Assembly: GCF_000203915.1 (NCBI RefSeq)
Contig: NC_008390.1
Span: 2,542,001 to 2,606,000, forward strand
Source of the DNA: Burkholderia ambifaria AMMD
GTDB taxonomy: Bacteria > Pseudomonadota > Gammaproteobacteria > Burkholderiales > Burkholderiaceae
Length of the DNA: 64,000 bases
Direction of reading: 5' to 3'
In this document: positions 7,188 to 15,447 of the stretch, one piece after another
How the letters are laid out: every line of letters begins with the position of its first letter
Numbering within the stretch: the stretch's first letter is position 1
Program-made: the position numbers and the translations under genes
The notes under the pieces: model-generated
What the model was told of the DNA's origin: nothing
Database searches by the model: none
The model's input: only the letters and a program-made list of their open reading frames with translations

Positions 7188-9086
7188 ATGCCCGGAACCG
7201 CAGCACCCGGCCGGCGACGCACGTCCTCCGTGCCCGCTTCGGCCACGCACGCCCGATCAGCCGCCGATCCCGCCCCCAACGCGACGCTCAATGCCGCCGG
7301 CACGCCCGCCGTGGCAGGCGCCACCGCGACGAAGGGCCCCGGCGATCGCGTGCTGCGGCTCGGCTGGCGCGTCTGGCTGCTGGTCGCCGCGCTGGTCTGC
7401 GCGTATACGCTGCCGGGCGTGCTCGGCCACGATCCGTGGAAGCAGGACGAAACCTATACGTTCGGCATCATCCAGCACATGCTCGAGACGGGCGACTTCG
7501 TCGTGCCCACCAACGCCGGCCTGCCCTTCATGGAAAAGCCGCCGCTCTACGCGTGGGTCGCGACGAGCCTCGCGTGGCTGCTGCAGCGCGTGATGCCGCT
7601 GCACGACGCGGCACGGCTCGCGAGCGCGCTGTTCGCCGCGCTTGCGTTCGGCTTCATCGCACGCGCGGCACGCAGTGCCAGCCGCGCCCACGGCTGGCTC
7701 GACCTGCGCGTGATCGGCCCCGTCGTGCTGAGCGCGGGCACGCTCGTCGTCATCAAGCACGTTCACGACATGATGACGGACGTCGCGCTGTTCGCCGGCA
7801 CCGCGATGGCCTTCTGCGGCCTGCTCGAGCTCGTGATGCAGCACGTCGCGCGTGCGCAGCAGATGCGGCATGCGCTGCCGATGCAGCCGTCGGGCCGCTG
7901 GGCCGCGCCGATGTTCGGCGCGGGCGTCGGCATCGCGCTGATGGCGAAGGGGCTGTTCGTGCCGCTCGTGTTCGCCGCCACGCTCATGGGCGCGCTGGTG
8001 CTCTACCCGGCCTGCCGCACGCGCGCGTTCGCGCGCTCGCTCGCGGTCGCCGCGCTCGTGTTCGCACCGTTCGCGCTGATCTGGCCGATCGCGCTGTTCC
8101 TGCGCTCCGAGACGCTGTTCATGACCTGGTTCTGGGACAACAACGTCGGCCGCTTCTTCGGCTTCTCCGTGCCGGAGCTCGGCGCGGAAAACGACAAGCC
8201 GTTCTTCATCCTGCGTGCGTTCCTGCTCGTCGGCTTCCCGGTCGCACCGCTCGCGATCGTCGCGCTGGCGCGCGGCGCATGGCGTGACTGGCACGCGCCG
8301 CGCGTCGCGCTGCCCGTGCTGTTCGCCGGCATCGGCCTCGCGGTGCTGCAAGTGTCCGCGACCTCGCGTCAGCTCTACATCCTGCCGTTCTTCGCGCCGC
8401 TCGCGCTGATCGCCGCGCAGGCGATCGAACGCCTGCCGCGCGGGCTGCATCTCGCGTGGGATTATCTGAGCCGCCTGCTGTTCGGTAGCGCCGTCGCGCT
8501 CGCATGGGTGATCTGGGCGGTGATGGCCGATCCGCGCGCATCGCGGGCGAGCCTCGCCCCGCTCGGCCGCTGGCTGCCGCTCGACTGGACGATGCCGATC
8601 GTGCCCGGGTTCGTGATCGGCGCGCTGGTGCTGACCGTCGGCTGGCTGTCGCTGCTGCCGAAGCTGCGCACGACCGGCCCGTGGCGCGGCGCGCTGTCGT
8701 GGGGCGCGGGCGCGCTGGTGGCGTGGGGCCTCGTGTATACGCTGCTGCTGCCGTGGCTCGACGTCGCGAAGAGCTACCGGTCGGTATTCGACGACCTGGA
8801 CGCGCATCTCGCGCTCGAATGGCGCGACGACGACTGCATGGCAAGCCTGCACGGGCTCGGCGAGTCGGAAGCGCCGATGCTGTACTACTTCTCCGGGATC
8901 CAGCACACGCCGATCGACGACGCGAAGACGACGCGCTGCACGTGGATGATCGTCCAGGGCGTGCGGGCCGTCGATCCGGCGCCGGGCAGCGAATGGAAAC
9001 TGTTCTGGAGCGGCGCGCGCCCGGGCGACAACGCGGAACTGCTGCGCGTCTACGTGCGCACGCCTGAAGCACACGACGCGCCGTGA
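7188..9086 (+). CDS. ArnT-like membrane glycosyltransferase (GT39/GT83 fold)
   Basis: A polytopic inner-membrane glycosyltransferase of 632 aa from ATG 7188 (645 aa if ATG 7149 is used; neither has a strong ribosome-binding site). After a Pro/Ala-rich cytosolic N-terminus comes a first membrane helix, then the catalytic loop DPWKQDETYTFGIIQHMLE and MEKPPLYAW, matching the acidic-residue loop of ArnT and protein O-mannosyltransferases. About 11 or 12 more hydrophobic segments and a soluble C-terminal periplasmic domain follow. Such enzymes move a sugar from a polyprenyl-phosphate carrier to lipid A, another lipid or protein. No aminoarabinose synthesis genes are adjacent, so calling it ArnT itself would be too specific. 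Confidence 0.75.
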   Translation: MPGTAAPGRRRTSSVPASATHARSAADPAPNATLNAAGTPAVAGATATKGPGDRVLRLGWRVWLLVAALVCAYTLPGVLGHDPWKQDETYTFGIIQHMLETGDFVVPTNAGLPFMEKPPLYAWVATSLAWLLQRVMPLHDAARLASALFAALAFGFIARAARSASRAHGWLDLRVIGPVVLSAGTLVVIKHVHDMMTDVALFAGTAMAFCGLLELVMQHVARAQQMRHALPMQPSGRWAAPMFGAGVGIALMAKGLFVPLVFAATLMGALVLYPACRTRAFARSLAVAALVFAPFALIWPIALFLRSETLFMTWFWDNNVGRFFGFSVPELGAENDKPFFILRAFLLVGFPVAPLAIVALARGAWRDWHAPRVALPVLFAGIGLAVLQVSATSRQLYILPFFAPLALIAAQAIERLPRGLHLAWDYLSRLLFGSAVALAWVIWAVMADPRASRASLAPLGRWLPLDWTMPIVPGFVIGALVLTVGWLSLLPKLRTTGPWRGALSWGAGALVAWGLVYTLLLPWLDVAKSYRSVFDDLDAHLALEWRDDDCMASLHGLGESEAPMLYYFSGIQHTPIDDAKTTRCTWMIVQGVRAVDPAPGSEWKLFWSGARPGDNAELLRVYVRTPEAHDAP

Positions 9087-9093
9087 TGCAAGG

Positions 9094-9114
9094 CGGCGCC
9101 GCGCAACGGCGCCG
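9094..9114. terminator. Hairpin between convergent genes
   Basis: CGGCGCCG is repeated exactly on both sides of a 5-base loop (it is self-complementary, so it forms an 8-bp stem). It sits 7 bp after the ArnT-like stop and before the convergent DUF924 gene. There is no T-tract on either side; it may end transcription in both directions. Confidence 0.4.
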
Positions 9115-9166
9115 TCGTAGTGATCCCCGGCCCGGCGTCACGCCCCGCGCGCCACCGCTGCGCACG

Positions 9167-9784
9167 TCAAAACGACGAACCGGGCTCGCGCAGGAAGGCC
9201 GCCTCTTCGTCGGTCGACGCGCGACCGAGAATCGCGTTCCGGTGCGGGAACCGCCCGAAGCGCTCGACCACCGCCGCATGGCGCAGCGCGAAGTCGTGAT
9301 AGCTCTCGCACCCGGCTTCGTCGCGAATGCCCGCGCACAGCCGCACGGCCTCGCGCTGGCTCTCATGCGACTCGTCATGTTCGAACGGCAGGTACGCAAA
9401 CGCGCGGTGATGACCGCTCGGCAGTTGCGCGTCCCACCCGGCCGCGACGACGCGCCGTGCGAGCGCCAATGCCTTCGAATCGGCGGCGAATGCGCGCGGC
9501 GTGCCACGATGAATGTTGCGCGAGAACTGGTCGAGGACCACGATCAGCGCGAGCGCACCAAGCGGCGTGGCGGCCCAGTGATCGCACGCGCCGTCGCACG
9601 CGGCGTCGAGCAACGCGCCGTAGCGTGTGCGCAGCACGTCGTCGAACGCCGCGCCGCCGTTGAACCACACCTTGCGCGCGTGGCCGAACTCGGCCGAACC
9701 CGGCTCGCCGAACCAGAAATCGAGAATCTCGCGCGCTTGCGGATCGAGCGCCGCGGCGGTGTCGGTCAGGTTGTCGATCGTCAT
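9167..9784 (-). CDS. DUF924 family protein
   Basis: A 205-aa protein of the DUF924 family. Its signatures are all here: AREILDFWFGEP near the N-terminus, KVWFNGGAAFDD, the ALIVVLDQFSRNIHRGTPRAFAAD block, and FAYLPFEHDESHESQREAV. The family is an alpha-helical, TPR-like fold found in bacteria and plants with no established enzymatic activity. Its ATG overlaps the stop of the AlaX gene (ATGA), so the two are translated as a pair. That link to tRNA editing is contextual only. Confidence 0.85.
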   Translation of the reverse strand: MTIDNLTDTAAALDPQAREILDFWFGEPGSAEFGHARKVWFNGGAAFDDVLRTRYGALLDAACDGACDHWAATPLGALALIVVLDQFSRNIHRGTPRAFAADSKALALARRVVAAGWDAQLPSGHHRAFAYLPFEHDESHESQREAVRLCAGIRDEAGCESYHDFALRHAAVVERFGRFPHRNAILGRASTDEEAAFLREPGSSF

Positions 9785-10512
9785 GCAAACTCCAGTACGA
9801 CGCGGCGTGTCCGCGCGCTCTTCTTTTCAAGTTTGGCGACCCGCAGATCGCCGATTTCCGACGTGTTGCGCACGTGCGTGCCGCCGCACGGCTGCAGGTC
9901 GACGCCGGCGATGCGCAGCAGCCGCACGCGGCCCAGCCCCATCGGCGGCTTCACGCTCATCGTGCGCACGAGCTCGGGCCGCTCGGTCATCTCCGCGTCG
10001 GTGATCCATTCGGTCGTGACCGCATGCGCGCCGCTGACCAGCTCCGCGAGACGGCGCTCGACGTCGGCGCGGTCGATCGCGTCGGACGTCGCGAAATCGA
10101 GCCGGACGTAGTCGGACGTCACGCTGCAGCCGTCGACCGGGTACGGCAGCACCGCGCACATCAGGTGCGCGGCCGTATGCAGCCGCATGTGCCGGTAGCG
10201 GCGCTGCCAGTCGATGCCCGCGACCACGCGCGCGCCGGGCGCGAGCGCCGCGACACGTGCTTCCTGGCCCGGCGCGGGCACGTGCACGGCGTCGTCGGGC
10301 GTTGCGCCGTCGAACTTCGCCTTGCGCGTGTCGGCGATCGCGATCGTGCCGCCGTCGGGCAGCGTCAGCATGCCGGTGTCGCCGGCCTGGCCGCCGCCGA
10401 GCGGATAGAACACCGTGCGATCGAGCCGGATGCCGTCATCGCCGACGGCCGCGACGACGGCGTCGCATTGCGTCAGATAGGCATCCTCGCGAAACAGGGC
10501 CTGGGTCGTCAT
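9781..10512 (-). CDS. Alanyl-tRNA editing protein AlaX
   Basis: A 243-aa free-standing editing domain related to that of AlaRS. The zinc and catalytic residues are visible: HTAAH (His112, His116) and CGGTH (Cys209, His213), with YPLGGGQAGD near the N-terminus, which places it with the longer AlaX forms. It hydrolyses Ser-tRNA(Ala) or Gly-tRNA(Ala) made by mischarging, protecting translation accuracy. The start chosen is ATG 10512. The gene overlaps the downstream DUF924 gene by four bases. Confidence 0.88.
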   Translation of the reverse strand: MTTQALFREDAYLTQCDAVVAAVGDDGIRLDRTVFYPLGGGQAGDTGMLTLPDGGTIAIADTRKAKFDGATPDDAVHVPAPGQEARVAALAPGARVVAGIDWQRRYRHMRLHTAAHLMCAVLPYPVDGCSVTSDYVRLDFATSDAIDRADVERRLAELVSGAHAVTTEWITDAEMTERPELVRTMSVKPPMGLGRVRLLRIAGVDLQPCGGTHVRNTSEIGDLRVAKLEKKSARTRRVVLEFA

Positions 10513-10616
10513 CGGGGGAACCTCGTATCGAGCGGGGAAACGGTCAGTGTCGCGCCGCACCGGCGCGGCGCCCAGACGCAGATCGTCCGGCGTCCGGACA
10601 GTGGCGTACCGGTCGA

Positions 10617-11027
10617 TCAACCGGGCCGGTTGCGCATCCAGTCGGCCGTGTCGTAGAACGAATGCATGAGCCGCTCGCGCAGCGGCTCGGGCAAGCCGGT
10701 GTCCTCCATCGCCCACGCCATGCAGCGCAGCCACTGGTCGCGCTCGACCGACGCGATCGGGAACGGCAGGTGCCGTGCGCGCAAGCGCGGGTGGCCGAAC
10801 CGGCTGATGTAGTGGTCGGGGCCGCCGAGCCAGCCGCACAGGAACCAGAACAACTTGTCGCGCGAACCGTCGAGCGACGCCGGATGCAACGCGCGAATCT
10901 CCGCGAACTCGGGCTCGAGGTCCATCAGGTCGTAGAAACGGTCCACCATCTCGCGCACGCGGGCTTCGCCGCCCACGAGCTCGAACGCCGTCGGCTGCGA
11001 CGGCGCATCATCATTCACATCGGTCAT
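10617..11027 (-). CDS. Group II truncated haemoglobin
   Basis: A 136-aa truncated globin. The proximal haem ligand is His86 in RLRARHLPF, the conserved Trp at position G8 is Trp99 (DQWLRCM), and the B10 Tyr is Tyr32 (RFYDLM); all are hallmarks of group II trHbs. Such proteins bind O2 and may detoxify nitric oxide or peroxide in the cytoplasm. The start is ATG 11027. It lies 43 bp downstream of the YbbP-like permease on the same strand, so cotranscription is possible without an obvious functional link. Confidence 0.9.
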   Translation of the reverse strand: MTDVNDDAPSQPTAFELVGGEARVREMVDRFYDLMDLEPEFAEIRALHPASLDGSRDKLFWFLCGWLGGPDHYISRFGHPRLRARHLPFPIASVERDQWLRCMAWAMEDTGLPEPLRERLMHSFYDTADWMRNRPG

Positions 11028-11070
11028 TACGGATAATCGGAAACGGGATATTCGGGGCCGCCGGCGACGC

Positions 11071-13686
11071 TCAGGCGTCGCGCAGCGACTGCAGCGCGGG
11101 GCGCCGCAACACATTATGCAGGCTCAGCCAGCCGGCCGCACCGGCGCACGCGACGCCGGCCGCGATGCCGGCCGGCACGAGCCACGGATCGACGGCGAGC
11201 TGGAAGTCGAACACGCGCGAGGCGAGCACCCAGCCGACCGCGATCGCACCCGCCGACGCCAGCGCACCGGCGAGCGCGCCGACGACGATGAATTCCGCGC
11301 GCTGCACCGCGTTGACCTGCGCGCGCGACGCGCCGAGCGCACGCAGCAGCGCGGCCTCGTGCACACGCTCGTCGCGCGAGCCGGCGAGCGCCGTGTACAG
11401 CACGAGCACGCCGGCCGCGAGCGTGAACCCGAACAGGAACTGCACCGCGCCGACCACCTGCAGCATCATCCGCTGCAGCTGCGCGAGGATCGGCGCGACG
11501 TCGATCGCGGTGAGGTTCGGGTAGCGCGCGATCAGCGGATCGAGCAGCGCCGCCTGCTCGGCCGGCAGGTGGAAGCTCGTCAGATAGACGGCCGGGAAAT
11601 CCTTCAGCACGGGCGGCGGCATCAGCACGAAGAAGTTGACGCGGAACGAGCCCCAGTCGAGCTTGCGCACGCTGGTGACCGGCGCATCGACCGTCAGCCC
11701 CGTCACGTCGAAGCGCAGTGTGTCGCCCGGTTTCACGTTCAGGATCTTCGCGAGCCCGTCCTCGATCGAGATCTCGGGCCTCGCCGAGTGACCGAACCAG
11801 TGGCCCGCGACGATCCGGTTGTCGGACGGGAGCTCGGTCGTATACGACAGGTTGAATTCGCGGTCGACGAGCCGGCGCGCTTCGTCCGACGGATACGCGT
11901 CCGGGTTCACCGGCTTGCCGTTGATCGCGACGAGCCGGCCGCGCACCATCGGCGCGGGCACCGCGTCGCGCACGCCGTGCGCGGCGAGCCACGCCGCGAC
12001 GTCGTCGCGCTGGTCGGGCTGGATGTCGATCAGGAACTGGTTCGGCGCATCGGGCGGCGTCGACTGCCGCCAGCCGGCGACGAGGTCGTTGCGCGTGATC
12101 GCGATCAGCAGCAGGCACATCAGGCCGAGCGCGAGCGCGGTGATCTGCAGCGCGCTCGCCGTGCCGCGCCGGTGCAGCGACGCGAGCGCGTAGCGCCAGC
12201 CGATGCCCGCAGCCACGCGCGCATTGCGCACCGCGCGCGCCGCCGCGTACAGCACGAGCCGCGCGATCAGCGAGAAACCGACCAGCGCGCCGGCGAACCC
12301 GCCCGCGACGATCAGCCCGAGCTTCAGGTTGCCCGCCGCGACGATCAGCAGCCCTGCGAACAGCACGACGCCGATCGCATACGCGGCCCACGCGATACGC
12401 GACGCGTCGCCCCAATCCCGCCGCAGCACGCGCACCGGCGGCACGCGCGTGAGCGGCGCGAGCGGCGGCAGCGCGAAACCGAGCAGCAGCACGAGCGCGG
12501 CGCCCACCCCGACGAGCGCGGGCCAGAGGGTCGGCGCCGGCAGCGCGACCTCGATCAGGCCGCCGAGCGCGGCCAGCAGCGCCCAGTGGCCGACGTAGCC
12601 GAGCACCGCGCCCGCGATGCCCGCGACGATGCCGATGCCGGCGAATTCGAGCGCGAACAGCGCGCCGAGCGTGCGGCGGCTCACGCCGAGGCAACGCATC
12701 GTCGCGCAGCCGTCCAGATGGCGCCGCATGTAGCGCTGCGCGGCCATCGCGATCGCGACCGCCGCGAGCAGCGCGGTCAGCAGCGCGACGAGCGTCAGGA
12801 AATGGCGCGCGCGATCGAGCGTCTGGCGCACCTGCGGCTGACCTTCCTGCAGCGATTCGAGGCCGACGCCGCGCAGCTTGCCGCCGTCGACGCGCCCGTG
12901 CGCGTAGGCCTCGAAGCGCGCGACGGCCGGCGTGTCGCCGGCAATCAGCAGCCGGTACGTGACGCGGCTGCCGTAGCCCGTGAGCCCGGTCGCGGCGAGT
13001 TCGTCCGCGCGCATCATCAGCCGCGGCGAGAAATTGACGAACGAGAAACCGCGATCGAGCTCGCGGGAAATCGACGCGGCGACCGTGAACGTGCGCAGCC
13101 CGACGCGCACGGTGTCGCCCGCCTTCAGATGCAACGCATCGAGCAGCGCGGGATCGGCCCACACGGTGCCAGGCGCGGGAATCGCGGTCGCCTTGTGCGC
13201 GGCGCTCGCGCCGGCCGGCACGATCTCGACCGCGCCGCGCAGCGGATAGCCGGGCGACACGGCCTTCACGGCCGCGAGTCGCGCGGGTGCCGCGCCGCTC
13301 GCGTGACCGCCGGCGGCCGACGCGATCATGCTCGGGAAGATGGCGGTCGTCGCGGTGCGCAGCCCGAGTGCGCGCGCCTCGCGGTCAAACGACGGATCGA
13401 CCGGATGGTCGGCACGCACGACGAAATCGGCGCCGAGCATCTGGCGCGCGTCGCGCTCGAGCCCCTGGCGCAGCCGATCGGCGAGAAACCCGACGCTCGT
13501 GAGCGCCGCGACCGCAAGCACCAGCGCGAGCACCAGCAGCGTCAGCTCGCCGGCGCGCCAGTCGCGTGCGGTCATCCGCGCGGCCTGATGGATCAGGTCG
13601 TGCCAGCCGAAGCGGCCGGCATGGCCGGGCCGCCCGGCCGGCGAAGGGTCAGCGTGCTGCCGCTCGGCGGGTGACGGCGCCTTCAA
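11071..13686 (-). CDS. FtsX-like ABC transporter permease (YbbP type)
   Basis: An 871-aa MacB/FtsX-type permease. It has an N-terminal membrane helix (LTLLVLALVLAVAALTSVGF), a large periplasmic domain, three helices, a central pair, a second periplasmic domain and three final helices (FLFGFTLAAGVLVLYTALAG, then the R-A-LRALGASRAQV coupling segment). The duplicated architecture and length match E. coli YbbP, which with ATPase YbbA is thought to act on envelope lipids or lipoproteins. No ATPase gene is adjacent, so the partner must be elsewhere. Start: a TTG at 13686 overlapping the DUF4126 stop (TTGA) is chosen; ATG 13575 is an alternative. Confidence 0.8.
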   Translation of the reverse strand: MKAPSPAERQHADPSPAGRPGHAGRFGWHDLIHQAARMTARDWRAGELTLLVLALVLAVAALTSVGFLADRLRQGLERDARQMLGADFVVRADHPVDPSFDREARALGLRTATTAIFPSMIASAAGGHASGAAPARLAAVKAVSPGYPLRGAVEIVPAGASAAHKATAIPAPGTVWADPALLDALHLKAGDTVRVGLRTFTVAASISRELDRGFSFVNFSPRLMMRADELAATGLTGYGSRVTYRLLIAGDTPAVARFEAYAHGRVDGGKLRGVGLESLQEGQPQVRQTLDRARHFLTLVALLTALLAAVAIAMAAQRYMRRHLDGCATMRCLGVSRRTLGALFALEFAGIGIVAGIAGAVLGYVGHWALLAALGGLIEVALPAPTLWPALVGVGAALVLLLGFALPPLAPLTRVPPVRVLRRDWGDASRIAWAAYAIGVVLFAGLLIVAAGNLKLGLIVAGGFAGALVGFSLIARLVLYAAARAVRNARVAAGIGWRYALASLHRRGTASALQITALALGLMCLLLIAITRNDLVAGWRQSTPPDAPNQFLIDIQPDQRDDVAAWLAAHGVRDAVPAPMVRGRLVAINGKPVNPDAYPSDEARRLVDREFNLSYTTELPSDNRIVAGHWFGHSARPEISIEDGLAKILNVKPGDTLRFDVTGLTVDAPVTSVRKLDWGSFRVNFFVLMPPPVLKDFPAVYLTSFHLPAEQAALLDPLIARYPNLTAIDVAPILAQLQRMMLQVVGAVQFLFGFTLAAGVLVLYTALAGSRDERVHEAALLRALGASRAQVNAVQRAEFIVVGALAGALASAGAIAVGWVLASRVFDFQLAVDPWLVPAGIAAGVACAGAAGWLSLHNVLRRPALQSLRDA

Positions 13687-14300
13687 TCGCGCTTGCCCCC
13701 GATCGAGTTGAGCCGCGTCACCATGTGGTTCGCCATCCCGCGGAACCCGCCGGACACGCCGCGCCACAGACGCGGCAGCGCCCACGCCGACGCCGCGATG
13801 AACGCGGCGAGCAGCACGAGGAACGCGAGGGGAACGAAGAACGCGAGCGCGAGGCCGCCGAACACGAGCCCGTCCTCGGTGGACGACGCGACCCAGTTGG
13901 AGATCGGTTCCGGAGAGAGATTGATCAGCGCGCGCGTGCCGGCCTTCGCGACGTGCGCGGCGCCGGCGAGCGAACCGCCGGCCAGGCCGGCGACCGCGAG
14001 CACGGTCGGGTCGGCATGGCCGAGCGCACCGGCGGCCAGCACCGCGCCGGCCGGAATGCGGATGAACGTGTGCACGGCGTCCCACAGGGAATCGAACGCG
14101 GGGATCTTGTCGGCGAGGAATTCGGTGACGGCGAGCACGGCGGCGGCGCCGATGACCCACGGAGACGTGAGGACCGCGAGCGTATCGGGCAGATGAAGCC
14201 AGCCGACCCGCGCGAGCGCGCCGGCGATCAGTACCGTCAGGTAAAGGCGCAGCCCGCTCGCCCACGCGAGCCCCGCGCCGAGCGAAATGGCTTCGATCAT
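13683..14300 (-). CDS. DUF4126 family membrane protein
   Basis: A 205-aa polytopic membrane protein of the DUF4126 family. It begins MIEAISLGAGLAWASGLRLY after an AGGAGAGG ribosome-binding site, has five or six hydrophobic segments, and carries two Gly/Ala-rich blocks (ADKIPAFDSLWDAVHTFIR and GAAHVAKAGTRALINLSPEP). Function is unknown. The stop overlaps the TTG start of the YbbP-like permease, so the two are cotranslated, hinting at a shared envelope role. Confidence 0.8.
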   Translation of the reverse strand: MIEAISLGAGLAWASGLRLYLTVLIAGALARVGWLHLPDTLAVLTSPWVIGAAAVLAVTEFLADKIPAFDSLWDAVHTFIRIPAGAVLAAGALGHADPTVLAVAGLAGGSLAGAAHVAKAGTRALINLSPEPISNWVASSTEDGLVFGGLALAFFVPLAFLVLLAAFIAASAWALPRLWRGVSGGFRGMANHMVTRLNSIGGKRD

Positions 14301-14433
14301 GGCCCTCTCCTTGCACGTGCCGTGCGATTTGCCGATTGATCGGATCGAGTCGGTATGACCGGCCGCGCGGCGCTTGGCGACCGGCCCCGCCTGCCGCGAA
14401 CGGCGCAACGGCATTCAGGCCCGAATGCGTTCC

Positions 14434-14439
14434 ATTATA
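14434..14439 (-). promoter_or_regulatory. Candidate -10 box for the DUF4126 operon
   Basis: On the minus strand this reads TATAAT, 134 bp before the DUF4126 start. No good -35 is visible at 16-18 bp. The remaining sequence between 14301 and 14522 shows nothing else. Confidence 0.35.
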
Positions 14440-14522
14440 GACAGGCTGTCAGGAGGGCCGACGCAATTCCGCGCTGCGTCACGGCCGGGCGCGGGCGCCA
14501 GCCGGCGCCCGGCAGGCCGGTA

Positions 14523-14843
14523 TCAGGCGGACGACGACAGTTTGAGGCCGACCAGCCCGAGCACGATCAGCGACGCGCTCGCGACGCGGGCGACGGTCAG
14601 CGCCTCGCCCATCATGACAATCCCGAATATGAACGCGCCGACCGCGCCGATCCCCGTCCACACCGCATACGCGGTGCCGAGCGGCAGCTGGCGCATCGCG
14701 ACCGCGAGCAGCCCGAAGCTGGCGAGCGACGTGACGATCGTAAACACCGACGGCCAGAGTTTCGTGAAACCCTCTGACGATTTCATGCCGGCCGCCCAGG
14801 CCACTTCCAGCAAACCGGCGATCAACAACAATACCCACGCCAT
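14523..14843 (-). CDS. gdx: Guanidinium exporter Gdx (SugE), SMR family
   Basis: A 106-aa four-helix small multidrug resistance protein. It follows E. coli SugE closely: AGLLEVAWAAGMKSS with the coupling glutamate at Glu13, LPLGTAYAVWTGIGAVGAF, and a C-terminal LIVLGLVGLKLS. SugE-type SMR proteins export guanidinium in exchange for protons and act as antiparallel dimers. The strongest support is upstream: a guanidine-II riboswitch lies between the promoter and the start codon. The gene stands alone, and its ribosome-binding sequence is the GGAG about 13 bases before ATG. Confidence 0.92.
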   Translation of the reverse strand: MAWVLLLIAGLLEVAWAAGMKSSEGFTKLWPSVFTIVTSLASFGLLAVAMRQLPLGTAYAVWTGIGAVGAFIFGIVMMGEALTVARVASASLIVLGLVGLKLSSSA

Positions 14844-14865
14844 CTCGACCTACTCCGTCTCGGAT

Positions 14866-14909
14866 GGGGCCGTCCCCGTTGAATCGAATGACCCGGGGTC
14901 GTCCCCGGG
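14866..14909 (-). ncRNA. Guanidine-II (mini-ykkC) riboswitch
   Basis: Read on the minus strand, two hairpins follow each other: a 7-bp stem CCCGGGG-ACGA-CCCCGGG (14909-14892), a 14-base linker, and a 4-bp stem GGGG-ACGG-CCCC (14877-14866). Twin short GC stems, each closed by an ACGR tetraloop, are the definition of the mini-ykkC/guanidine-II aptamer, in which the loops kiss when guanidinium binds. It sits 22 bp before the gdx start, so binding probably frees the ribosome-binding site and switches translation on. The transcript appears to begin only a few bases before the first hairpin. Confidence 0.9.
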
Positions 14910-14917
14910 CGGCGCCG

Positions 14918-14926
14918 AGTATAACA
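14918..14926 (-). promoter_or_regulatory. Extended -10 promoter element for gdx
   Basis: The minus strand reads TGTTATACT, an extended -10 (TG-n-TATACT). Transcription would start near 14911, immediately before the riboswitch. No TTGACA-like -35 is seen, as expected for an extended -10 promoter. Confidence 0.5.
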
Positions 14927-14966
14927 AGAGGCTTACAGGTATGCAGGATGCCCACATTGAGAATCG

Positions 14967-14986
14967 GGCCGGAGCAGGGTCCGGCC
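14967..14986 (-). terminator. Hairpin downstream of the DUF333 gene
   Basis: A perfect 7-bp stem (GGCCGGA / TCCGGCC) with a 6-base loop lies 18 bp past the DUF333 stop and before the gdx promoter. It has no T-tract; it may separate the two transcription units. Confidence 0.4.
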
Positions 14987-15004
14987 GCGGCGGGCGCGCC
15001 GCGC

Positions 15005-15286
15005 TCAGTTCGCCGCGCGCTTGGCGCCGCCGCCGACGCAGCGGTCGTCGCGGTACAGCGCCCATTCGTCGCACACGCGGCCATCCTTGAACACGCACAT
15101 CCCGACCTGACCGCTCGGCAGGTTGCGGATCATGTGGCGGCCGCCGAGCTTCACGCAGTTGACCGACGCGGGATTGGCAAGCGCCGCTTGCGGCGCCGAA
15201 GGCTGCTGCCCGGGCGGCAGCGGCTGTGCGAACGCGCCGGATGCGGCAAGCGCCAGCGTACACATGACGACCAGACGGACGGACAT
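15005..15286 (-). CDS. DUF333 domain periplasmic protein
   Basis: A 93-aa protein with an N-terminal signal peptide (VRLVVMCTLALAASGAFAQ, cleavage likely after AFA) and a C-terminal DUF333 domain: NPASVNCVKLGGRH, GQVGMCVFKDGRVCDEWALY and a final Cys. The four Cys residues of the domain probably form two disulphides in the periplasm. The start is ATG 15286 behind a GAGGAGGG ribosome-binding site. The function of DUF333 proteins (such as E. coli YoaF) is unknown; some relatives are fused to heat-shock or META domains. Confidence 0.8.
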   Translation of the reverse strand: MSVRLVVMCTLALAASGAFAQPLPPGQQPSAPQAALANPASVNCVKLGGRHMIRNLPSGQVGMCVFKDGRVCDEWALYRDDRCVGGGAKRAAN

Positions 15287-15447
15287 TGCACCCTCCTCGG
15301 TTTCGTTCGCGTAACGGTCAGCATAGCGGGGAATGCGTGGCCGGTGGGCGCGGCCTGCGCGTGCGGCGACGATGTCGCGCCGACGCAACTTCACCGGCGC
15401 GCGGCCTTGCATTCCGGCCGCATCACGCGGCGGGCGTCATGCCGCGA

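Noticed and set aside
11116..13674. Plus-strand frame of 852 codons opposite the YbbP-like permease
   Set aside because: Arg/Gln-rich shadow without domains; the permease on the minus strand has clear membrane helices and coupling motifs.
14844..14926. Guanidine-I or guanidine-III riboswitch before gdx
   Set aside because: The two short stems with ACGR loops match only the guanidine-II class; no longer conserved core is present.
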